64,000 bases of DNA, from assembly GCA_905250125.1 (NCBI GenBank), contig CAJNOL010000353.1, positions 1 through 64,000 of the forward strand, written 5' to 3'. Within the stretch, counting starts at the first letter, position 1, and the number at the start of each line of letters is the position of its first letter. Positions 54,844 to 64,000 of the stretch are shown here, piece by piece. Source of the stretch: Rotaria sordida. Lineage: Eukaryota; Rotifera; Eurotatoria; Philodinida; Philodinidae. Made by a program: the position numbers and the translations under genes. The notes beneath the pieces were generated by a model, which made no database searches, was not told the origin of the DNA, and saw only the letters and a program-made list of their open reading frames with translations.

Positions 54844-55540
54844 GTTAGCGTTCATTGAGGCGTCTATAAATAAGACAAGAAAAAAAAAATGGTCAAAATA
54901 ATAAGAACTCTATAATACGAAGGTTTCTCGCTTTCCAGATCAACTTTGTCATACTAAAAGCGAGTGTCTCATCATGAATAAAGAAGAGAAAAAAAAAACG
55001 AAGAAGAGATTGATAATTTCGACTATGCACAGGCGTGCTGTTTTCTTGTTGTGGCTTCTACTTCTTCTTCTTCTTCTTCTCTTCTTTCTTTATGACATCA
55101 TCATGATGGCTTACCATGCAGCAAAAGAAAGAAACAAATAAACAAGTAATAATACAGGTTGATCTTGAATTTGAATAATTGAAAACAGTGTTTTATCTAT
55201 TGATCTATATTATATATATATTTATCTATATGTATATATGTGTCTATGTATCGTGTGAAAACAATTGTCGACAATAACTGATCATGATCTACAAGAAAAA
55301 AACAAAGATAACACAATATGAATGCATGTTTAATCAATATTTTATTCTTTCGTGATAGAATTCTTTTTGATTTATATTACCTATAACTTTGTTGTGAACT
55401 AGTTAGCAAGGGAGTTCTTAACACTATTCTCAAACTATTTTTATAGAGACAGCACTAGTTATGACGAGAACAAACAGTCACACACATACACATGCAGACG
55501 AGAGAATAGGAGGTTAGGGAGAAAGAAAAAAAAAGAAGAA

Positions 55541-55592
55541 ATGATGATGATGATGATGATGATGAGGATGATGAGGATGAGGATGAGGATGT
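55541..55592. repeat. GAT/GAG trinucleotide microsatellite
   Basis: Eight or more ATG/GAT units grade into an interrupted GAG-GAT pattern. Non-coding context. Confidence 0.9.
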
Positions 55593-56324
55593 GTTCGAAC
55601 ACTGCTTGATTCCATTACGAAAATCCTAACAATTATTTCAAATAATAGAGGAAAAAAAAATAGAAGCAAAGATTAATGGCATATGACCTCGTACATCACT
55701 CAGAAAATATGACAATCATCGTTATCATATAACAAACAAATCACTGTAAACGAACTAATCAACTAGTTAAATCTAACGAAAATAAAACAAAAATTGTCGA
55801 TTATTTAAACTCATAAGAATTCCATAGTCTTTTTTTTTTTTAGATCTGACAACAAATAGTATAGAGAAATAACAAAAGAAAGAAAATAATTTTGGTTAAC
55901 TCTTTCTCTCATAGATATAAGAATTATCTGTGTGTATATGTTCTAAGCAATATATATATATAGATTCTATTAAATATATATAGCTCTGTTAATTTAGCAT
56001 TGGTGACATTTGCCAGTTGCTGAGTAAGATTAATAGTTCGATTGATTTTCTGGTTACTTCTAACTGAACTAATTAATCTATCTCTTTAATATAAATGAAT
56101 AAATAAAAGTTAACTTGACTAAATTAGTTCTATATATTTTTTATTAGTTCGTTACTCATTAGCGTACGATATAAATACATCAAAATAAACTTATTTTACC
56201 TTACTCTAACAATGTTCATCATTTTTCTTTCTTTTTTTTTTTTTTTTGCTGACTTTTTTTTTCATCAGACAAATGGGTAAGTAAGCGAATGTTACAAAAG
56301 GAAGAGAGTGAGAGAGAGAGAAAA

Positions 56325-56367
56325 GGGAGGGAGGGAGGGAGGCAGGGAGGCAGGGATGGAGGGAGGA
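56325..56367 (+). repeat. G-rich GGGA/GGCA repeat
   Basis: A run of GGGAGGGAGGGAGGGAGGCA units contains at least four successive G triplets with one-base spacers, enough to form a G-quadruplex on the plus strand. It is exceptional in this AT-rich window. Confidence 0.8.
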
Positions 56368-57333
56368 AAAGAACTAAGGAGTAATTAGTAGAGAGAAGAA
56401 ACTTCGTTTCTTTTGTTGTCTTCTCTTGTTCTTCTTTATTTTTCTTTTTTGTTCTTTCTCTAGGTTTTCAATCAGACAAAACACTTAAATACAAAGAGTG
56501 TGATTCCACCTGCTAGAAGATAAAAAAGAAAGACAAAGAGTTATCTCTAGTTGGATGACGATGAAGATCGACACATCCACACCTACACAATATTCGTCTG
56601 ACATCGACTCATATGAATAGAAGGTGTTTGACTGTAATTGTTACAAGAAAAAAGTAAAAGAAATATCAGTAGAGAGCGAAAAAAAAATAATCTATGAAGA
56701 AAAAGGAGAAGCAGATGATGCTATACATATATTGAATTAGACAAGGTAGACTTTATGTCGAACATCATCATCTCAAATTTCCATAGTCAGTAGATGCAAC
56801 ATGCAAACTAAAAATAACGATCATGACGACAAGAAAAGAAACAAAAAAAAAAAAGTCTATTGCGTGTATGTTGATTATTAGACTAAGATACAATTGACAG
56901 TAAACCAAGAAGAAAAACCATTTTTTTTTCTCTTCTTTTATCGTTAAATAGTTGCCATTTAAAATGAACTTACTTTAGTTCCTTCCCGTAATTTTCTATT
57001 TCTAAATCAACATAAAGACAAATATACATACCCACATGGTATTGATAGTGGTGGTGCGCAAGATGGCAGCGAAGTCTGATGATGATGATATAGCAAAATA
57101 GAAAGGAAAGAAAAAAAAATCCGAGAAGAAAATGCGTGGCAATTCTACTATTATTCGTTAGTACTCTTTCCTCATCAATTTCTAGCTACTGCTGTTGTTG
57201 TTATTGTTTATGATTTTGGCAAGTATCTTGCCTCGTCTTCCATTTTTCTCCTCTTTTTCCTAATTGTATGCTGTAAGAGAGGGAGTGGAAGTCTTCTCCG
57301 TCCATACATCTATCCATCTATCGTCGACATCGT

Positions 57334-57375
57334 TCTTCTTCTTCTTCTTCTTCTTCTTCTTTTTTTCTTCTTTTC
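57334..57375. repeat. CTT/GAA-type polypyrimidine tract
   Basis: TTCTTCTTCTTC repeats grade into T-rich sequence with interspersed C. On the minus strand it produces a spurious poly-Lys/Glu frame. Confidence 0.85.
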
Positions 57376-58043
57376 TTCTTTTCTTTTGTTGTACACAATG
57401 AAAATTGACACGAGAAATTAGAAATGACGGAGAGATGATGAAAATGACGACGACACTGCTTCTTTTCTTATTTTTCTGCACGGTTTCTTTTTCTTTCTGC
57501 TTAGTGTGCGGGAAAACGCATCAATATAGTTTGTTAGTAGAACGAGTTTTGGATCGACAGTAGTAAAGAACACGCACACACACAAAGAAAAAAACGACAT
57601 AGAAAGAAAAAGACAGAACACACGAATCGACTGACGTTGCCTTGTCATTTTGAATAAAAATGTGAGAAGTAAACAAGGTCCATAGCTCAATTTGTCTCTC
57701 CCATTCTTTTTCTTTTCCGATTTTCAGCCGCTAAGCTGAAAAAAAAATGCCAACCACATTCAGATGTTGTTCTCCATCACATCCTTTCTTTCATTTAAAG
57801 GTTTAGCACGATAGCGAACTATTGCCGGTCGAGATGCCAATGGGAGATGGAAAGCGCACAAGAGAGATGTTGTAATCTGTTATTAGTTTTCCTTTTCATT
57901 TCCGTTCTGGCACGCGCACATATATAAAGTCCAGCTGTGTTCTATACAACGAACAAACAATAGAGAAAAAAAATATATATAGTCAATAATGTTATAGAGT
58001 GCAGTAGATTATAAAAACAAAATAAAAAAAAAAAAAAAGAATA

Positions 58044-60807
58044 TCATTCATGTGTTGTTGATGAAACAATTGATTGATTCCATATAAAATCTGCTTTACG
58101 CATTGATTTTCGTCGTTGTTGAATTTTATTTGTTAATGATGATGTCCTTCGAGATAATGGTGGTTTAGGTGTAACAGATGGACGATATTCTTTTAATGCA
58201 GATAAAGATAATGGTGGAAAAGCTAGAAAAAAAATCAAAATAGATTTATTAAATTGATAGGAATTGAACTTTTTTTTTCTTTCTTACTTTCACGATGTAT
58301 AGTTGATGTATTTAATTCTGATGGTTGACCTTGTATAGTAGAATTTTCTGTACTAAATAATGATTCAATATCTCTTGTAGTTAATTGTTTTTTTAAAAAT
58401 AAATGACGATTAGTTTTTCGACGATATATTTCATTATGTTCATCATAATCTTTTAAAAATTTAACATGAACTTTTTTTTCTTTATATTCAAGATGCATTG
58501 ATGGAAGACGAGTTGGTGGTTTTTTACTATTGAAAAATTCTTCTTCATCTTGAATAGGATTTTTTGAAGTATTCTTCAAAAAGAAAAATGAATAAATTTG
58601 GAAATAAGAAAAAAAAAAAAAAGAAAAAGTAATTCATACATGTAATGTTTCTGAAAAATATTTTTGTAGACTTAGATCATCATTTAATTGTTGTAAACTA
58701 TTACTATAACGAGATGATTTTAATAAATTTGCTTTTTGTTCATTAAGTTTTGATGAACGAAATAATAATAAAGACTAAAAAAACAAAAATACTATGATGC
58801 CTTTTATATATTTTGAACATGTTTCATAAGAATAAATCTCTTGTTGATGTCTTCTGTTTTCTTTTTTTGAGCTGATTATTCGCTTGAGAGATTTCCCTAA
58901 GCTATTTTAATCTTTCTATTGATTATGATAAGAATTTTCTTTTTTTTTTGTTTTTTTGGTTTTAATTAATATTTACTATTTCTAGATTATAATAAAAAAA
59001 ATATATATATATATATATGTACCTGCTGAGGATTTACTAAAACATCATTAGCCATGTCTACATAACGTTTTGCAGAGTCTATATCTGAACTATTTCGTAC
59101 ATATTGTTCAAGTTCATAACGTGGAGATTGTCGAGCAACTTGATCACGAACAAATGATTGATATGAAGCCTATATGTATATACATACATATTTATATATG
59201 AAATAATATTTGTAACAAAAAAAAAAAAAATAAGCGTGCATTCAATGTAAAAATGAATAAGCATTATATAAACAAGCATACTTCAAGATCGGCACGTGAT
59301 AGCGATTGCGTTGTGGTCTTATAATGTACCAACGAACGCAATCGCTGTAAATTTTCTTCTTGTTGATTATAATTGACTGCAATAATGTAATATAAGGTTG
59401 GAATAAAAAAAGGATACAAAGACCAACACAAAAAATAAAATGATAAGACAAAATTATTTAGGGAATAGAACAAGACAAATACGATATAAAACAATTAGAC
59501 GGACCTTTGCCGTCGTGTAGATAATTATTCGTGGGGGTCTGTGTTTAAATGATTCACCCTCTAAATAAAGAGATAAATGCACACACGCACACATCAACTT
59601 CAAAATTTATACTCTTATATATAATTTTTTTGATTACAAAATTATTAACTATGCATGTTATGATTTCTATCAAATTATTGATAATTTTATTAGAAATATA
59701 ATTCAATTGAACTATATTTTTATTTTATTTTTTCAAAATTTATTAATTTTAATAATAAAATAGTTTTTTTTTTTCTTAGTATGTTATTGCCTCATAGCAT
59801 ATTTCTATGAATAAATTCTTATTTGCATTCATGCAGAATTCAATAAACCTGATTTCTTTTTGTTTTGGAAAAAGAAAAATTTTTTTATCATGCAAACTTC
59901 ATTTCATATTGATTAAACGGTATCAGATGGATTATAAAGCTTTTAAATAACATGCATAGTTATTTATGTTCTATCAACAATAGTGGATTCAAAGAAAGAC
60001 TCAATGATAATAAAAAAACAAGAGAGAGAGAACTAGTTTTCATTTAGTTTTTTTTTTTTTTCTAAAAGACATAATAGATGCACTAGTATAATTTACAAAT
60101 ATAGTAGAATCTAATTTTTTTTTAATTGCAGAACAATTCTTTTGTCATAAGCAAAATCTAAGACGCTGAAAGTAGTGTTATCTTATACATTATTTGTATT
60201 AACACATTTTTACAATACTCAAACAAGAATACATAAAAATTTAAAGAAAAATTTACTTGCTTGAAATTTAGTATCAGTAAATGGTCTATTTACTTTCATC
60301 TCTAAGGCTTTGCAATTTGAATTCGACAAATTTTTATGGTTTCTTCACTTCAGATTTGTTACTGATCGTCATATCATACATATATGTAAGAGTATTATAA
60401 AACTATAGCCTACAATTCTACATACTTCTTTACTTTAAACATATCTTTTACTCACATATAGTACTCTGTGATCTATCAATCACACATTAACAGTGAGATA
60501 AATATGATTCAAGTAAAGAAATTTTAATACTATCACTAAAATAATTTGATTTTATTCTATGTACATACGACGTCTTAATTCTTCAAGTGATAATTGTTGA
60601 CGATTTTCATTTGTTTTTGGACACACATAATCATAAGCTGTTTCAGGATCAAATATATTTGATAATTTTTCTAATAGATTTTGTTTTTCTTTAGATAATT
60701 CACCCTGAAATATAAATATAAATTGTTTGTTTGTTTGTTTTTTCTTTGTATAATAAAAGATCTATTTTGTTTACTTCAATTTCAGAACCAACATTACTAC
60801 TCGACAT
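58044..60807 (-). CDS. Seven-exon gene of unknown family (336 residues)
   Basis: Minus-strand exons 60807-60775, 60704-60569, 59376-59282, 59169-59023, 58774-58640, 58573-58288 and 58222-58044 join with GT-AG sites and consistent phase to 336 residues ending THE. The start ATG at 60807 opens MSSSNVGSEIE. The protein is soluble-looking and helical: residues about 12-60 include a helix and FDPETAYDYVCPKTNENRQQ, and residues about 60-160 are Gln/Glu/Leu-rich helices. A basic segment (KKVHVKFLKDYDEHNEIYRR) sits near residue 200, and the tail is Pro/Ser/Arg-rich (RPSVTPKPPLSRRTSS). No signal peptide, membrane segment or catalytic motif is seen and I do not recognise the family. Many introns and stable phases make a real gene very likely. 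Intron 2 is about 1.2 kb. Confidence 0.82.
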
Positions 60808-61312
60808 CTTGTTGAGTACTTGAAGTCTAAAATTAAACGTGCGTAAAAGTACTATAATTACTTGAATTCATCAGTTTCTATAGAAACTTAATAATAATTG
60901 TACTTAAAAGAGAAAGATTTTATTTAAAATTTGATTGTATTATGAAAAAAAAACAATTAAAAAGTTGATTTCATATTGAAAAGAAATATAAATTTATTTT
61001 AATATTTTATACAGTGACATCTTTTGTTCAACTAGAAGAAAGAAGATACCGGGAAAAGAAGTAAAACTAGATAAAATATTTTTTTCAATTTTATTATACT
61101 ATATATGATATTTAAAACAAAAGAATATTGTTCTATTAAGTAATAAAACAAACATCCCTGTGTGTGCCATCATGTTTTGTATCTAATAGTCAATGTCAAT
61201 GATTATGTCTTGAACAATCAATTAAGCAAAGTTCCAGATTTAAAAATTTTTATCTTACAATCTAATGTTTGCACTAGAATAAAAAAAAGGATGGATATCA
61301 TGTTAATAACTT
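60808..61312. other. 5' flank of the seven-exon gene
   Basis: AT-rich region upstream of the minus-strand start at 60807. No core promoter element is obvious and no gene is seen. Confidence 0.4.
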
Positions 61313-61697
61313 CATAATGATAACAGCTGGCGACCTGCGATTTTCAGCAATCGAAAGAGAAGAACTTCGGATGTCTTTTTGTCTGATATACGATGTTCTA
61401 TTTCGATGTAATTTTAATTTCGACATTGCTTCAGATCTTTAGTTCGAGGTGCAATTCAGGTGATAGTCTTCTCACATATTAATGTTGAATAAACAAAATC
61501 TTCGATCAAATTGTATAGAATTCTGTTGATTTTCAGCAAATTTTCTTGAAATGTAACGTCGTTTTCATATAGTTTTTGCGGAGATGTCAGGCTTTGCAAA
61601 TTATTTTGTCTCATATATTTTGAAAGCAAAAAGACATCCGAAGTTCTTCTCTTTCGATTGTTGAAAACTACAGATTGCTAGCTGTTGCCATTATCGA
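61313..61697. mobile_element. MITE-like element with about 60-bp inverted arms
   Basis: The left arm contains CAATCGAAAGAGAAGAACTT and CGGATGTCTTTTT. The right arm has their exact inverse (AAAAAGACATCCG, AAGTTCTTCTCTTTCGATTG). Weaker pairing continues outward (ATAACAGCTGG against TAGCTGTTGCCATTAT). The interior of about 240 bp has no coding capacity. Confidence 0.7.
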
Positions 61698-62324
61698 GTT
61701 ATTGAAATTATACTAGATCCTCTTTAATCCTGGTGCGAATATTAGTTTTGATGAATTTTGTTAATTATAATACCTAACAATATTATTATTGATAGGAATT
61801 ATTCTAATTCAAATAAGCTGATTATTTTTGTTATTTTTATCAGGATTATTATGTGATTCTAAAGAATTTCTTTCAAGGAATATCTGTTAAAAATTCAAAT
61901 CCAGGAATATACTTGATTATATATAATAAAAAGCTTTATGTTGTATTTAGTGATGTTCAAATATATTCTAAAAATATCAAAAGCTAATTGAGTTACTAAA
62001 TTTTTCGCATTCAAACCTGAATAAATTGTAGTTTTTGAAAGTCTTTCAATTGAACAAGGGGGGAAAAGCGAATTTGAGATTTTGGGATTATTTCGGATTT
62101 TGTCGGATATTCCGATTTTTTCAAGTAGTTTTGAGTTTTTAAGGTTTTTCTCAGTTTTTTTGTTTGATATTCGATTAATTTCAACCTACCATCACCACTT
62201 CTTTTCATATGAGCTACCTCATAGCTTCCTACAGTTACCTAGGGGGATGTACTTGAAGCCCCTGAAGGCCTACCATACGACCGAATCAATAGGTTCTCAA
62301 GGGCTATCATATGGAAGTATCTAT

Positions 62325-62680
62325 CAGTCCGCATGGTCTATCCTATGGGGTACCCATAATTTCTGATCAACTGTAGTATGGGGTACCCATAAATCTCCAT
62401 GGCCTATGCTATAGTGGCACGAATAAGTCTGTATGGTCCATTCTATGGTGATATCCGTAAGTCCTCGTCCTCTATCCTATGGAGCACCCATAAGTCTTTA
62501 TGATCTATCCTATAGGGAAATCCAAAAGTCCTCATGGCTTATCCTATAGGAGAACTCATAAATTCTTATGCCCTATCCTATAGGGAAAACCCATAAATTC
62601 TTATGGCCTATCTTATGGTGATATCCATAAGTCCTCATGACCTTTCCTATAATGGTACCAATAAGTCTGTATGATGTTGC
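62325..62680. repeat. Minisatellite with 33-34 bp unit
   Basis: About nine or ten degenerate copies of a unit close to CTATCCTATRGGGNAACCC followed by ATAAGTCCTCATGG occur head to tail. Successive CTATCCTAT starts are 33 or 34 bases apart. Degeneration is greater toward the left edge (62190-62325), where related words still occur. The overlapping plus- and minus-strand open frames here are by-products of the repeat. Confidence 0.8.
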
Positions 62681-64000
62681 TTTGCATTGTAAAGTTAAAC
62701 AACAAAATTTTCGAATTTCATTGTAATCAAAAAGTTTCATTACATAAATCAATATTATTGTTTTTATTCGTTTTTGTCTTGAAGCCCAGTCAAAATTCTT
62801 TCCAGAGTAGAGATTTCTTGTTTGATTTGTAAGATCTTGTAGGTCAAAGAAGAATCGTACATTAAACATACGGAAAAAGAATTTGGAATAGAGATAAGAA
62901 TATTAATTTGTGCTGTTTCATATTACGAAAAAATAACGCACTCAATTACTTATTCAATTACTACAACTATTAAAATTTCGATTCTAAAAACATGATATTT
63001 TCTTTTCTTATTTAATCTCTCGTTTCCACTTATTATTGTTTTATTTCTATTGATGAATGTAATGATGTAACTAATTATAATATAGCTGAGAAATATATTG
63101 AATACTTGACAAAATTAGTTGATAAAATTCTTATTCAATTTGATAAGACAATTGAATATGATATTATCCATTAAAATAATACAAAAACTGAAGAACGACA
63201 TACTGATGATAATCATGATTCAAAAAATAAATTATTTTTATCTTATTATTCCTTGAAATTATATTGTTGATGATTAATCAGTTGAATACATAAAAAAATC
63301 AATTAATATTTTTGGTCTTTTTCTTTTTCTTTCACATAGAATAAGTCTGCTGTATAAAAAGGAACAAAAACTTAATAAAATTGAATATTATATTTTAACA
63401 TTATATGTAATTTTGTCCATTACATACGTTTAAAAAATATTTTTGTGTATTCGTTAAAAACAACAAGAAACAATGAAAAAACGAACAATGTCCATTGAAA
63501 ACTATAATGCAATAAATCCTAGTAGATTCTACATGACAGAATACGAGAATAGCTCAGAGTAGTACTATTAGATCATAAGTATTTCTATTTTTGGTATTAA
63601 TCCATTATAAATATATCATGATACTTAATTATTTTATGATGAAACCAAAACAGATAGTATCAATTAGAATTATTTTATATTGTCAATTACGGTTCATAAG
63701 ATCGGACAGGTTAAGTTATTGTGTATTGAATCACTAATCGCAGCAGATATCATGAGAGATATACTAAATTTTACACTATCCTGACAATCCTAGTTTTAAT
63801 CCTTTGAATTTTGCAATCATTTATAATAAAGTTTCATCCTTTTTTTCGCTGATATTAAATTACTTAAATCTGTATTGTATATCTTTGACTATCACATAAC
63901 TCATAGAAATATTCTTAACACCTAAAACAATCTAATTAAAGTTAATTCAGTTTTTCATATAGCTGAATTCTCTTCATTCATCGATAAAGAATACTTTGCT
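62681..64000. other. Non-coding AT-rich DNA to the window end
   Basis: No gene, RNA gene or clear repeat is supported. A gene could begin beyond the window edge. Confidence 0.5.

Larger units (their letters stand above)
54864..58043. other. Microsatellite-rich upstream DNA of the RGS gene
   Basis: No protein-coding exon is supported. A minus-strand stretch ending at about 57031 before GTATGTATAT could be a non-coding first exon of the RGS gene, because its first coding exon has an acceptor (TTATTTATAG) at 54864. Low-complexity tracts include GAT/GAG repeats (55541-55592), a G-rich tract (56325-56367) and a CTT tract (57334-57375). The open frames at 57260-57690 are translations of such tracts. 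Confidence 0.5.

Noticed and set aside
57260-57690. Two minus-strand frames rich in Lys, Ser and Phe
   Set aside because: They derive from CTT/GAA tracts and show no splice or domain support.
1-64000. tRNA, rRNA, CRISPR and bacterial-type operon features
   Set aside because: I scanned for tRNA B-box-like motifs (GGTTCGAATCC type) and array-like repeats and found none that fold or repeat convincingly; the DNA is eukaryotic.

Overview
This is animal nuclear DNA, very AT-rich, with mostly short introns (about 50-90 bp) and a few long ones filled with repeats. The gene set is metazoan: an RZ-type RGS protein, an ELOVL elongase, a TALE homeobox, kanadaptin, a long-chain acyl-CoA synthetase and ETF-ubiquinone oxidoreductase. 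Asn/His/Gln-rich low-complexity runs, compact genes and many short inverted-repeat elements would suit a rotifer-like spiralian. That placement is inference; no sequence here proves the species.

Layout. 1-9 kb: repeat-rich DNA with nested mariner-like elements, one intronless Asn/Ser-rich protein of unknown family (+, 3.5-4.5 kb) and kanadaptin (-, 6.8-9.0 kb). 9-15 kb: candidate exons of an unresolved minus-strand gene and long non-coding DNA. 15.3-20.1 kb: ACSL-type acyl-CoA synthetase (+, 16 coding exons). 20-26 kb: inverted-repeat elements, a small secreted cysteine-rich protein (+) and a LisH-like protein (+). 26.9-31.1 kb: ETF-QO (+, 14 exons), containing one clear AT-AC minor-spliceosome intron and one intron with no AG acceptor. 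33.2-42.3 kb: five tandem genes for U-box E3 ligases with a shared two-fold ankyrin-like N-terminal region. 42.5-44.7 kb: ELOVL elongase (+). 44.9-45.4 kb: terminal exon of a divergent TALE homeobox gene (-). 45.4-50.4 kb: long repeat-bearing spacer. 50.5-54.9 kb: RGS17/20-like gene (-) with cysteine string, two possible N-termini and a 230-residue ORF nested in an intron. 55-58 kb: microsatellite-rich DNA. 58.0-60.8 kb: a seven-exon gene of unknown family (-). 61-64 kb: an inverted-repeat element and a 33-34 bp minisatellite.

Functionally, ACSL, ETF-QO and ELOVL all belong to fatty-acid metabolism (activation, electron transfer from beta-oxidation, elongation). They are separated by unrelated genes, so this is probably coincidence rather than a cluster. 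The most distinctive content is the U-box array. It looks like a lineage-specific expansion in which the catalytic and ankyrin-like parts are kept while linkers, introns and reading frames diverge; one copy has a frameshift and one contains an assembly gap. Exon joins were deduced by hand from splice consensus, phase conservation and remembered protein families. No alignment or search was run.
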